Shown here: positions 38,018-46,368 of the stretch, in pieces
Layout: every line of letters starts with the position of its first letter
How positions within the stretch are numbered: the stretch's first letter is position 1
DNA from: Dulcicalothrix desertica PCC 7102
Lineage (GTDB): Bacteria > Cyanobacteriota > Cyanobacteriia > Cyanobacteriales > Nostocaceae
Assembly: GCF_003991905.1 (NCBI RefSeq)
Contig: NZ_RSCL01000014.1
Location: 1-64,000, forward strand
DNA: 64,000 nt
Direction of reading: 5' to 3'
Translations under genes and position numbers: made by a program
Notes under the pieces: model-generated
Told to the model about the DNA's origin: nothing
What the model saw: the letters and a program-made list of their open reading frames with translations, nothing else
Database searches by the model: none

Positions 38018-38263
38018 TTATACTTCGCTCTTGACCAAGTTCAACAGCTTACCCTGAACAGATTCCAAAATAAAATCTCGGATGTAATTACTGGCATTGA
38101 GAATTTCTACGCCAATCAACTCTCCGGTTGCATTCAGTTCAGCGGTGACATTTGGACTAATTTCAATACTTGCTGATTCTGGCTCTTCGGAGATTAGCAA
38201 GTGAAGAATATCCTCTTCTTTGAAGTAGTTCATTTGTGGCAATTGTTGCTTGAAGTCAGACAT
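38018..38263 (-). CDS. DUF2283 family small protein (antitoxin-like)
   Basis: An 81-residue protein with the DUF2283 pattern: YFKEEDILHLLISEEP, then SIEISPNVTAELNATGELIGVEILNAS. In many cyanobacterial genomes such genes follow a DUF4258 gene as a presumed toxin-antitoxin pair; the same order is present here, with an 8-base overlap to the upstream gene. The role as antitoxin is inferred from context only. Its stop lies against a WD40 remnant. Confidence 0.8.
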   Translation of the reverse strand: MSDFKQQLPQMNYFKEEDILHLLISEEPESASIEISPNVTAELNATGELIGVEILNASNYIRDFILESVQGKLLNLVKSEV

Positions 38264-38633
38264 TTGTGATAAACCGTCCAGTTTTTAGACGAAATCGAAT
38301 TTGTTGTCGAGTTATGGCGTGAATTGTAATCGGTGTAATTGTGTTTTCACCCTGTTCGTAGGGAATTAAAACTAGCTGTTCACCATGCTTTCCAACTACA
38401 ACTGCCCGATCTGTTTCTACATCATAATATCGTTCGCTAGAGAAGCGTAAGATATTTTCAATTAGATCAAGATCAAAACCTCTTTGGGTTGCACGGTTCA
38501 AGCCAGACAACACACCAAGTATATTTTGGGCTGATTCAACTAAGATTTGGTAATACCAAAGCGTTGTATCCCGTTTAGCAAGCTTGGACTGCATTCCCCA
38601 AATTGCAACAAACCTAAGATAATGCTTTACCAT
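38256..38633 (-). CDS. DUF4258 toxin-like domain fused in frame to a nucleotidyltransferase remnant
   Basis: Of 125 residues, the last 75 (from about GFDLDLIENILRFSSERYYD to RQQIRFRLKTGRF) match the DUF4258 domain, a small RelE/BrnT-like presumed toxin. The usual N-terminal HAxxR helix is missing. The first 50 residues (VKHYLRFVAIWGMQ to ILGVLSGLNR) instead look like the helical part of a DUF4037-type nucleotidyltransferase, which continues upstream past a stop codon. The reading frame is thus a chimera from a deletion. Whether any product is made or active is doubtful; no ATG starts the DUF4258 part alone. Confidence 0.65.
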   Translation of the reverse strand: MVKHYLRFVAIWGMQSKLAKRDTTLWYYQILVESAQNILGVLSGLNRATQRGFDLDLIENILRFSSERYYDVETDRAVVVGKHGEQLVLIPYEQGENTITPITIHAITRQQIRFRLKTGRFITNV

Positions 38634-38801
38634 CGTTTGTGCGAGTCCATCAGGGTAATTTGCAACTCTCGCTTTCTACTGCTGAATCAGCGTTTCGTAG
38701 TATAAGGGAATTCCTACCAGTGTTTCTGGCATTGCTTTAATAATTGGCGATTGAAAATTAAACTCTTCTAAGATGCTTGAAATTTCCTTTTCCCATTACC
38801 T
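38484..38801 (-). pseudogene. Remnant of a DUF4037-like nucleotidyltransferase
   Basis: From 38801 leftwards one frame reads WEKEISSILEEFNFQ, then IKAMPETLVGIPLYYETLIQQ, a TAG, KARVANYPDGLAQ and on into the first 50 codons of the chimeric frame to LSGLNR. The TAG probably replaces a tryptophan TGG. The layout resembles the C-terminal part of DUF4037-type proteins (PLYYE, LWYYQILVESAQNILGVLSGLNR). The N-terminal catalytic part is gone. Family assignment is by eye. Confidence 0.55.
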
Positions 38802-38880
38802 ATATTAGAACTTGGTGGCGCCTGAGTTTAGGGTGGAGAATATCGAGTTGCTATTGACTTTGTATTGACTTATAAGAGTT

Positions 38881-38962
38881 GATCCCCCCAACAGAGCGAT
38901 GATTTGGGGGGCTTTAAATACCTTTTCCCCCCCGAATTCGCGCTCTGTTAGGGGGGATTTAA
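38881..38962. repeat. C-run/G-run palindromic repeats with GCGCTCTGTT
   Basis: Two adjacent blocks, ATCCCCCCAACAGAGCGATG and GCGCTCTGTTAGGGGGGATT, are inverted relative to each other with further C and G runs between. The same motif set appears at 32847-32880. A 273-base open frame across this block (38805-39077) is compositional. Confidence 0.8.
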
Positions 38963-39022
38963 TTAAGTTATAATGATACTTTTTGAGCATGTAACTTAAG
39001 TAAATAAACCCAGGCGCCAAGA

Positions 39023-40306
39023 ATGCCACGTTCAATTCGAGTACGTCCAGAGTGTATATCACAGGTAAAATCAGCATTACCGCGTAATGGTTATGTTCGT
39101 CAAAGTGATTTAGCGGAAAGTTTACAAATCTCTCAATCTACAGTCAGTAGTTTTCTCAATGGTAGACCTGTAGATTTTTTGAACTTCACTGAAATTTGCC
39201 GCGCGCTTGAACTCGAATGGCAGGATGTCGCAAATTTTTCAAATGAAAACGAATCTGTTGTTTTACCCTCACAGCAAAATGTACCCCATCAATTAGAGCT
39301 TCCAGAGGGACAAGTTGAGTTAACTTCTTCTTTTTATATTAACCGTCCTCCAATAGAAACACGCTGCTATGAGGAAATTAAAAAGCTCGGTTCTTTAATT
39401 CGGATTAAGGCGCCTAGACAAATGGGTAAAACGTCTTTAATGGCAAGAATTCTTAATGAATCCCAATCTCATGGTAGTTATGCTGTAACGTTAGACTTTC
39501 AACTTGCTTCACAGCAAATTTTTACTAGTGCTGATAAATTCTTGCGTTGGTTCTGTGCAAGCGTTGCTAAAAGTGTAAATATCCAAAACCAGTTAGATAA
39601 TTATTGGGATTTAGCTGGTATCTTGGGTAGTAATATGGCTTGCAAGGCTTATTTTGAAGAGTATTTGCTTCCAAGTTTGGATAAACCGTTGACTTTGGGT
39701 TTAGATGAAGTTGATAGAGTTTTTGAATATCCAGATATATATAGAGATTTTTTTGGACTGTTACGTGCGCTGCATGAAGAAGCTAAACGTCGAGATATTT
39801 GGAAAAAGTTACGGTTGATAATAGTTCACTCAACCGAAGTTTACGTACCTTTGGACATTAACCAATCTCCTTTTAATGTTGGTTTACCAATTGAGTTACC
39901 AGAATTTACCCATGAACAAATATTAGAGCTAACACGGCGCCATCAACTTCAATGGGGTGATACTGAGATAGAACAGTTAATGTCTATGATAGGGGGACAT
40001 CCGTTTTTAGTTCGCCTTGCCCTTTATTATATAGCCTGTGGTGATGTTGACTTACAGCAAGTTTTGCAAACAGCCGCAACAGATACAGGAATTTATAAAG
40101 ATTATTTACGGCGCCAGTTACTTATTCTCACTGAGCAACCAGAGTTATTAGCAGCGATGAAACAAGTCGCAACCGCGTCTAGCTACGTAAAGTTACCAAG
40201 TTTAATCAAATTCAAATTGCATAGTCTTGGTTTAGTACAAATGCTAGACTCGGAAGTGGCACCAAGGTGTCAACTACACCGTTTATATTTTTCAACTGTT
40301 GCGTAA
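39023..40306 (+). CDS. AAA-like ATPase with N-terminal helix-turn-helix
   Basis: A 427-residue protein. An N-terminal HTH (about 15-75; YVRQSDLAESLQISQSTVSSF) is followed by an AAA-like NTPase domain of the same type as in the WD40 gene: FYINRPPIETRCYEEI, P-loop variant [12 protein letters not shown] and Walker B LTLGLDEVDRVF. The sensor-like HSTEVYVPLDINQSPFNVG and GGHPFLVRLALYYI segments are typical of this cyanobacterial group. No WD40 or TPR tail is present. It may be a DNA-binding STAND-like switch; target unknown. Confidence 0.85.
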   Translation: MPRSIRVRPECISQVKSALPRNGYVRQSDLAESLQISQSTVSSFLNGRPVDFLNFTEICRALELEWQDVANFSNENESVVLPSQQNVPHQLELPEGQVELTSSFYINRPPIETRCYEEIKKLGSLIRIKAPRQMGKTSLMARILNESQSHGSYAVTLDFQLASQQIFTSADKFLRWFCASVAKSVNIQNQLDNYWDLAGILGSNMACKAYFEEYLLPSLDKPLTLGLDEVDRVFEYPDIYRDFFGLLRALHEEAKRRDIWKKLRLIIVHSTEVYVPLDINQSPFNVGLPIELPEFTHEQILELTRRHQLQWGDTEIEQLMSMIGGHPFLVRLALYYIACGDVDLQQVLQTAATDTGIYKDYLRRQLLILTEQPELLAAMKQVATASSYVKLPSLIKFKLHSLGLVQMLDSEVAPRCQLHRLYFSTVA

Positions 40307-40448
40307 AAATATTATATATATTCTCTGATAATAGTTAATAAAATACGTATCTTCACTCAACTGTATTGCAAATTAAATAAATACAATTTTAACAAAGCTC
40401 AGTTTAATATTTCGGGAACTTTTAAACAAAAAAGTTTCCAAAATTTTA

Positions 40449-40532
40449 TTGTGGGGTAGGCATCCTTGCCTGCCTAAATATAGGAACGGGCAAGGATGCC
40501 CATTCCACAAGTAAGGATGCCCATTCCACAAG
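40449..40532. repeat. TTGTGG...CCACAA repeat with tandemly duplicated right end
   Basis: Left half TTGTGGGGTAGGCATCC, right half AACGGGCAAGGATGCCCATT with CCACAAG. The last 21 bases (AAGGATGCCCATTCCACAAG plus one) are repeated once in tandem (40491-40511 and 40512-40532). The rest of the 40307-40621 gap is AT-rich and holds no gene. Confidence 0.9.
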
Positions 40533-40621
40533 CAGTTGTTCATTATTCCGGAAAATAACGAATTACGGGTGTTTTAATAATTACAGACTATTGGGAAGCT
40601 TGACTATAACTGTGTATATTT

Positions 40622-41749
40622 ATGACTTTTTTTAAACAAAATTATTTTATTTACTTGACAGGTTTAGCTGTTATTTCACTGCTAACTTCATCATTTAGCG
40701 TCTCTAATAGTTCTAACATAAACAACAAAAAACCATTAGAAAAGGTTGAAGATAAGTACATAACAATCAAAGCTGTGGGAGATATTGTAGCAGGAACAAA
40801 TTTTCCTGATTACCGTCTTCCTAGAAATCCTAACCAGCTTTTTCCCAAACCAGTTAGAGATAAGCTGAAAAATTCAGATATTCTATTTGGTAATTACGAA
40901 AGTACTTTAACAAACCATCCTTACACTACCAAAGATACAACAAAAGGAGCGGTGTTTGCTTTCCGTTCTCCACCAGAATATGCAAGTTTGTTTTCGCAAG
41001 TTGGCTTTGATGTAATGAGTGTTGCCAATAACCACGCAATGGACTTTGGTAGAAAAGGGTTTTCTGATACCGTTAATAATTTAAATGCTGCTGGGGTAAA
41101 AACAGTAGGCGCCAAAAATCAGATTCTTTACACTAAAGTCAAGAATATTCCTGTTGCTTGGATAGGATTTTGTTTTTACGAGTACTGTAATACAGTTCAA
41201 GATATTCAAAAAGCCAAAGCACTCGTTAATCAAGCAAGGCAAAAAGCCAAGATAGTTATTATATCAATGCACGTTGGCGCCGAAGGTAGTAATGCACTCC
41301 ACGTTCGTAACGCAACCGAATATTTTTATGGAGAAAACCGAGGTAATTCTATATTATTCGCTCGTAGTATGGTAGATGCAGGCGCCGATTTAATTTTGGG
41401 TCACGGTCCACACGTTCCACGCGCAATGGAAGTATACAAAGGTAAACTTATCGCATACTCATTAGGAAACTTCCTTGGATATAAAACATTTTCTACCACT
41501 GCCGAAAAAGGAGATTCTCTAATTCTCGAAGCCAAAATAAACCAAGACGGTAATTTTGTATCTGGTAAGATTGATTCAATTCAATTAGATAAAACTGGAA
41601 TTCCCCAAGCAGATAAGTACGGGCAAACTATTGAATTAGTCAGGTCTTTGACAAAACGTAGTTTCCCTAATACTAAAATAAGCATTAGCCAGAAAGGAGA
41701 AATTAGTTTTTCTGGACAAGACGTTGCTCGCAAGAAAAAATTAAATTAA
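40622..41749 (+). CDS. CapA-family (poly-gamma-glutamate synthesis-like) protein
   Basis: A 375-residue metallophosphatase-fold protein with an N-terminal hydrophobic segment (FIYLTGLAVISLLTSSF) that serves as signal or anchor. Family motifs: IKAVGDIVAG, LFGNYESTLT, SVANNHAMDFGRKGF, IISMHVGAEGS, LILGHGPHVPRAMEVYKGKLIAYSLGNF. CapA proteins take part in capsule or poly-gamma-glutamate export, but cyanobacterial single-gene members have unproven roles and no capBC partner is near. Likely located at the cell envelope. Confidence 0.9.
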   Translation: MTFFKQNYFIYLTGLAVISLLTSSFSVSNSSNINNKKPLEKVEDKYITIKAVGDIVAGTNFPDYRLPRNPNQLFPKPVRDKLKNSDILFGNYESTLTNHPYTTKDTTKGAVFAFRSPPEYASLFSQVGFDVMSVANNHAMDFGRKGFSDTVNNLNAAGVKTVGAKNQILYTKVKNIPVAWIGFCFYEYCNTVQDIQKAKALVNQARQKAKIVIISMHVGAEGSNALHVRNATEYFYGENRGNSILFARSMVDAGADLILGHGPHVPRAMEVYKGKLIAYSLGNFLGYKTFSTTAEKGDSLILEAKINQDGNFVSGKIDSIQLDKTGIPQADKYGQTIELVRSLTKRSFPNTKISISQKGEISFSGQDVARKKKLN

Positions 41750-41779
41750 CAGAGGGGAATACAGAGTAAAAATGCAAAA

Positions 41780-41810
41780 TTCCCGGCTCCTTAATTCAGG
41801 AAGACGGGAA
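41780..41810. terminator. Hairpin between convergent genes
   Basis: TTCCCG (41780-41785) pairs with CGGGAA (41805-41810), with inner CTCCT/AGGAAG partly pairing. It sits 30 bases after the CapA gene and 23 bases after the end of the small minus-strand gene, so it could serve both. Confidence 0.5.
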
Positions 41811-41832
41811 TATAAACTATTGAACCAAACTA

Positions 41833-42045
41833 CTAGTATAAAGTTCCGCAAAGATTATCAATAACTGCTGCTGGTTGATTAAGATTTCGTTCGCGACAGA
41901 GTAAATACTGTGCTAACTTTTGCTGAGAGTAAAAGCGATGCACGAACCAACCTATTGGTGCCCCTATTAATGTACCTATTAGTAAACCTGTGAGTAAACT
42001 ATTTATCAGATGTTTTCGAGAAATAGTATTATGACGAGGCGCCAC
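41833..42045 (-). CDS. Small membrane protein, unknown
   Basis: A 70-residue protein with one glycine-rich transmembrane helix (about 14-35, LLTGLLIGTLIGAPIGWFVH) followed by a short soluble end with two cysteines (LLCRERN, DNLCGTLY). Codon use and the well-formed helix support coding. It is divergent from the N-formylglutamate amidohydrolase-like gene. No family recognised. Confidence 0.6.
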   Translation of the reverse strand: MAPRHNTISRKHLINSLLTGLLIGTLIGAPIGWFVHRFYSQQKLAQYLLCRERNLNQPAAVIDNLCGTLY

Positions 42046-42111
42046 TTCTTCTCTAACTATAATTTATCTAAACTCTAATAATATGTTGTCATTAAAACCA
42101 GGTAATTATTC

Positions 42112-42963
42112 ATGTCTAAGATACTTCCTATCGTTTATAGCGCGCACCACGCAAGTCACAATTTCGGTAAGTTTACAAGTCGGTGTGCATTAACTCTAGA
42201 ACAATGCGTGAAATATTCAGACTATGGCACTGACGACACTGTACCAAAACATACTCATTATTCCATAAGTAATTATTCGCGTGGCCTTGTTGACTTAAAT
42301 CGGGCGCCGGATAGTCCAACCTTATTTCCGAAGCAAGATTTTGGTAAACCCAATAAAAATAATATATGGCTTTCTGGATTTGAACCTACTGATGAGGAAA
42401 GAAAATTTATTCGTGAGACGATTTACGAACCTTATCACCAACAATTATTACAGACTATAAAAAATCTTGAGGATTACGACACTGAATCAAATAAACCTAT
42501 AGTTGTAGTTGCTTGGGATAATACAGCCCATTATGAAATAGGGAAAAACCCGGATGGTACCGCACGAATAATGGATTATTTTATACTTTGTAATAATGGA
42601 GATAGGAACAAAGGTAATTCAACTAATCCACAAGTTAAAACAACGTGTAACCCAGACTTTATCGTAGAACTAGCAAATAACCTTAATTCAGCACTACGAG
42701 AACAAAAATTGGAAGGTAAAGCTACTTTAAACACATATGATGATAAGCCAAACAATGAGTGTGGCTATATCGCCAGTAATTATAACACTCATTATAATCC
42801 TGGTATCAGTAAAAAACGTCCAGTTGAGTCATTTCAAGTTGAGTACAGCACAATCATTACTCATTCTCAACAACACCTTTGTCCTAACTATGAAGCAATG
42901 CAAAAACTACGCCTAGCTTTTGAGAAAGCAATGGAAGAAACATACACTAAATTCTTCAGATAG
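42112..42963 (+). CDS. N-formylglutamate amidohydrolase-like protein
   Basis: A 283-residue cytosolic protein with features of the N-formylglutamate amidohydrolase family: an opening histidine-rich SAHHASHNFGKF, and SRGLVDLNRAPDSP, where family members have an R-x-x-x-DxNR signature. A later VVVAWDNTAH and EYSTIITHSQQHLCP fit the zinc-peptidase-like core. Classic family members act in histidine degradation, but no hut genes are present here, so the natural substrate is open. The stop is followed directly by a perfect 11-bp hairpin. Confidence 0.75.
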   Translation: MSKILPIVYSAHHASHNFGKFTSRCALTLEQCVKYSDYGTDDTVPKHTHYSISNYSRGLVDLNRAPDSPTLFPKQDFGKPNKNNIWLSGFEPTDEERKFIRETIYEPYHQQLLQTIKNLEDYDTESNKPIVVVAWDNTAHYEIGKNPDGTARIMDYFILCNNGDRNKGNSTNPQVKTTCNPDFIVELANNLNSALREQKLEGKATLNTYDDKPNNECGYIASNYNTHYNPGISKKRPVESFQVEYSTIITHSQQHLCPNYEAMQKLRLAFEKAMEETYTKFFR

Positions 42964-42969
42964 TGAATG

Positions 42970-42998
42970 TAAAGCACTTAAAGTAATTAAGTGCTTTA
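42970..42998 (+). terminator. Hairpin terminator-like element
   Basis: TAAAGCACTTA (42970-42980) and TAAGTGCTTTA (42988-42998) form a perfect 11-bp stem with a 7-base loop, seven bases after the amidohydrolase stop. The T run is weak, so termination strength is uncertain. Confidence 0.6.
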
Positions 42999-43045
42999 TA
43001 CAACTTATTATGGTACAAAAATATTATTTATATCGGCACCACTCG

Positions 43046-43306
43046 CTACTTTTCCAAAGCTTGCTTGCCTTTAGGAGTCAATTCATAACATCGGCGCCTT
43101 TTTCCTCCCTGAAATTCTTCCTCCACCCACCAGGAGGAAATAAACTCGTTTTTCTCTAACCACTCAAGGTTAGGATAAAGGCTGTTAATGCTTAAATCAG
43201 AATTATAAAGTTTGTTAAATTCTTCTTCAATCTTTAGTCCATAAAGCGGCTTTTCAGCTAAAGATTTTAATAGAAGCATGTCTATTTTGTTTAGTTTCTT
43301 ACTCAT
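43046..43306 (-). CDS. PadR-family transcriptional regulator
   Basis: An 86-residue winged-helix regulator: KLNKIDMLLLKSLAEKPLYGLKIEEE with INSLYPNLEWLEKNEFISSWW and GGKRRRCYELTPKGKQAL, the PadR wing-and-helix pattern. It lacks the usual C-terminal dimerisation helix of long PadR proteins, so it belongs to the short class. I use ATG 43306 (MSKKLNK); an upstream ATG at 43327 adds seven residues. Target and inducer unknown; flanking genes point away, and no operator is obvious. Confidence 0.85.
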   Translation of the reverse strand: MSKKLNKIDMLLLKSLAEKPLYGLKIEEEFNKLYNSDLSINSLYPNLEWLEKNEFISSWWVEEEFQGGKRRRCYELTPKGKQALEK

Positions 43307-43364
43307 TAGTCTGTGGTAAAAATACATATATCACTGCACAGCTGAGGACAGAGGTGCTACAACC

Positions 43365-43391
43365 ATCCGTTACATCCGTTGTATCCGTTGC
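43365..43391. repeat. Nonamer triplicate ATCCGTTRY
   Basis: Three tandem copies of a 9-base unit (ATCCGTTAC, ATCCGTTGT, ATCCGTTGC) in the gap between padR and the M3 peptidase gene. Possibly a small protein-binding array or simple slippage. Confidence 0.7.
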
Positions 43392-43483
43392 CAGGTTCGG
43401 CTATCTGGTAGTTAAAAATTCAGCCATAATCGCTACATTATAAGGATAATCAATTTTTACAGGCTTCGTCTCACACAGATTCT

Positions 43484-45589
43484 ATGAGTACAGCGACTAT
43501 ATCAAATAATCCTTTATTGAAAGGTTCCGGTTTACCCCCCTTCTCAGAAATTAAACCAGAGCATGTAGTACCAGCGGTGACAGAGTTGATAACCGAACTC
43601 GATGCGGAACTTACTAAGCTAGAAAGTAACGTACAGCCAACTTGGAGTGGTTTAGTTGAACCATTGGAAAAAATTTCTGAACGTCTGTACTGGACTTGGG
43701 GCGCCGTAAGTCACCTTATGGGTGTAAAAAATAGTAATGAGTTGCGCGAAGCTTATGAGACAGTTCAACCGAAAGTAGTACAGTTTTCTAATAAACTTAG
43801 TCAAAGTCAACCTGTTTACAACGCTTTTAAATCTCTACGTAATAGTGATACATGGGCAACGCTTGAACCTGCTCAAAAGCGTATTATTGACTCCGCTATT
43901 CGTGACGCTGAACTATCGGGTATTGGTTTAGACTCGCAAGCACGCGAACGTTTCAATGCTATTCAAATGGAGTTAGCGGAACTTTCGACGAAGTTCTCTA
44001 ATCATGTGCTTGATGCAACTAAAGCTTTTAGTTTGAAGTTGACAAGCAAAGACGAAATACAAGGTTTACCACCAAGTTTAGTAAGTCTTGCTGCCCAAGC
44101 TGCGCGTGCTACGGGTGAAGAAAATGCTACCCCAGATTCGGGTCCTTGGGTAATTACGCTTGATTTTCCTAGCTATGGCCCGTTTTTACAGCATAGTACT
44201 CGTCGTGATTTACGCTCAAAAGTATATAAAGCGTTTTTAACACGCGCGTCTTCGGGTGAGTTAGATAATAATCCTCTGATTGAGCGTATTTTAGAATTAC
44301 GTACTGAACTTGCACATTTACTGGGTTATAAGAATTATGCCGAGGTTAGCTTAAAGAGCAAAATGGCGCCAAGCGTTGAAGCTGTACAAAAGTTACTCGA
44401 AGAACTACGCGCAGCTTCTTATGATGCAGCAGTCAAAGAATTAGAAGAATTAAAAGAATTTGCAGCGTCAAAAGGCGCCCCTGAAGCATCAGACTTTAAA
44501 CACTGGGATATTGCTTTTTGGGCAGAACGTCAGCGCGAAGCTAAATTTGATTTTACAGCAGAAGAATTGCGTCCTTACTTCCCACTACCTCAAGTTCTTG
44601 ATGGTTTGTTTGGGTTAGTACAAAGATTATTTGGTGTAACTGTTACTCCAGCTTCGGGACAAGCACCCGTTTGGCATCCTGATGTTCGCTACTTCCAAAT
44701 AGCTGATGATACAGGTTCCCCTATTGCTTACTTCTATCTTGACCCATATAGTCGTCCTGCTGAAAAACGTGGTGGCGCCTGGATGGATACTTGTATTAAC
44801 CGGGCAAAGATAACCCAAAATGGTACAAGCACAACTCGTTTACCTGTAGCGTATTTGGTATGTAACCAAACTCCACCAATTGATGGTAAAACCAGCTTAA
44901 TGACATTCAACGAAGTTGAAACTTTATTCCACGAGTTTGGACACGGTTTGCACCACATGCTTACTAAAGTAGATTATGTAAGTGCAGCAGGTATCAACAA
45001 CGTTGAATGGGATGCCGTCGAATTACCTAGCCAATTTATGGAAAACTGGTGTTACGAGCGTCCAACATTGTTCGGCATGGCAAAACACTACGAAACAGGT
45101 GAAACATTACCCGAACATTACTACCAAAAACTGCTCGCCGCCAAGAACTACATGAGCGGTACAGCAACACTTCGCCAAGTCCACTTTAGCTTAGTAGACT
45201 TAGAACTTCACAACAGCTATCAACCAGGTGGTGAAGAAAAAGCCAAAGACCTGCGCGCGCGTCTTGCCAAAACAACCACCGTTATTCCACCCTTACCAGA
45301 AGATGCATTTTTATGTGCCTTCGGTCATATCTTTGCAGGTGGATATGCATCAGGTTACTACAGCTATAAATGGGCAGAAGTATTAAGTGCCGATGCTTTC
45401 GCCGCATTTGAAGAAGCAGGCTTAGAAAACGAAGCAGCAGTAAAAGATACAGGAAAACGCTACCGCGAAACCGTACTCGCATTAGGTGGAAGCAAACACC
45501 CAATGGAAGTCTTCAAAAACTTTAGAGGACGCGAACCAAGCACCGAACCTTTACTTCGTCATAACGGATTGGCGCCACAAGCAGCCTAA
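43484..45589 (+). CDS. prlC: Oligopeptidase A (M3 family metallopeptidase)
   Basis: A 701-residue cytosolic zinc oligopeptidase that degrades short peptides and cleaved signal peptides. The active-site motif HEFGHGLHHML begins at about residue 483; the third zinc ligand is in the EWDAVELPSQFMENW segment that follows. N-terminal helical domain starts with LLKGSGLPPFSEIKPEHVVPA. Length is normal for OpdA/PrlC. It is monocistronic. A long 12-mer array begins 15 bases after the stop codon. Confidence 0.95.
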   Translation: MSTATISNNPLLKGSGLPPFSEIKPEHVVPAVTELITELDAELTKLESNVQPTWSGLVEPLEKISERLYWTWGAVSHLMGVKNSNELREAYETVQPKVVQFSNKLSQSQPVYNAFKSLRNSDTWATLEPAQKRIIDSAIRDAELSGIGLDSQARERFNAIQMELAELSTKFSNHVLDATKAFSLKLTSKDEIQGLPPSLVSLAAQAARATGEENATPDSGPWVITLDFPSYGPFLQHSTRRDLRSKVYKAFLTRASSGELDNNPLIERILELRTELAHLLGYKNYAEVSLKSKMAPSVEAVQKLLEELRAASYDAAVKELEELKEFAASKGAPEASDFKHWDIAFWAERQREAKFDFTAEELRPYFPLPQVLDGLFGLVQRLFGVTVTPASGQAPVWHPDVRYFQIADDTGSPIAYFYLDPYSRPAEKRGGAWMDTCINRAKITQNGTSTTRLPVAYLVCNQTPPIDGKTSLMTFNEVETLFHEFGHGLHHMLTKVDYVSAAGINNVEWDAVELPSQFMENWCYERPTLFGMAKHYETGETLPEHYYQKLLAAKNYMSGTATLRQVHFSLVDLELHNSYQPGGEEKAKDLRARLAKTTTVIPPLPEDAFLCAFGHIFAGGYASGYYSYKWAEVLSADAFAAFEEAGLENEAAVKDTGKRYRETVLALGGSKHPMEVFKNFRGREPSTEPLLRHNGLAPQAA

Positions 45590-45603
45590 AAACCTAAAAG
45601 CAC

Positions 45604-45758
45604 AAAATCTTGTGTAAAATCTTGTGCAAAATCTTGTGTAAAATCTTGTGCAAAATCTTGTGTAAAATCTTGTGCAAAATCTTGTGTAAAATCTTGTGTA
45701 AAATCTTGTGTAAAATCTTGTGTAAAATCTTGTGGAACGGGCATCCCTGCCCGTCCTA
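45604..45758. repeat. Eleven-unit 12-mer array joined to a TTGTGG repeat end
   Basis: Eleven consecutive copies of AAAATCTTGTGY run from 45604 to 45735; C and T alternate at the last base in the first six units, then T only, and the last unit ends in G. That last unit continues into GAACGGGCATCCCTGCCCGT, the left half of the TTGTGG/CCACAA element, so the array is an expansion of that element's border. It makes a minus-strand open frame (QDFT repeats), which is an artefact of the 12-base period. Confidence 0.97.
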
Positions 45759-45774
45759 CAAAATTTCTAAACAT

Positions 45775-46368
45775 AGAGGATAGGCGCCAATTTATCCTTC
45801 CTCTGTGCCTAATAAGGTAAAAATAATTACTTTGACTGCACAGGCAAGATGCCTATGCTACAAGAGAAACAAGACGAATCGTATTGTTAATTAATTTTAA
45901 TATGAAACTAGTTTAAACACTTATATAGAAAAATTAACAATTGTGTAACAGAAAGCTAGAAAATTTATAGTTATTTTTTACAAAAGTTAATTAGTTGGTA
46001 TTATTTTAGTGCAAATTGCAACAAATATTATAATTTAGACTAATTAAAATCGGCAAATATAGATTGAAACTAATAACCTAGATAACAATTGTTAAACTGA
46101 ATAGTGGAAAATAATAGAGTATACTCAAAGTTGAACAATAAAAGTACAACAGCTTGTGAATAGTACATTTATAAGGCACTATTTACTCCTGTAATTTAAG
46201 TAGTTTATCTGCTTTAAGCCAAACAAAATAAACAATAATTCTGCGTAAATAAACATATAAGCAAAACATGTATTAATAAGCAGCCAGTAATGCTTTTGCT
46301 GTTAATTAATAGTGTTTATTTACGCAAAAAACCGATTACTACCCAAACTGTGAACGTAAACAAGTAAG
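45775..46368. other. AT-rich intergenic region before the usp gene
   Basis: About 590 bases without a gene. It starts with a GGCGCC site and, at 45837-45865, a CTGCACAGGCAAGATGCCTA hairpin of the repeat family. The rest is very AT-rich with many short direct repeats, likely holding the promoter of the universal stress protein gene, though no convincing hexamers stand out. Confidence 0.6.

Noticed and set aside
38805-39077. 90-codon minus-strand frame
   Set aside because: Runs through palindromic repeats and overlaps the start of the HTH-AAA gene in antisense; no protein-like features.
33871-40532. Insertion sequence around the accessory region
   Set aside because: No transposase frame is present; the repeats lack the size and coding content of an IS.
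45586-45774. Minus-strand frame made of QDFT/QDFA repeats
   Set aside because: It is the translation of the 12-mer array; the 12-base period keeps any frame open.
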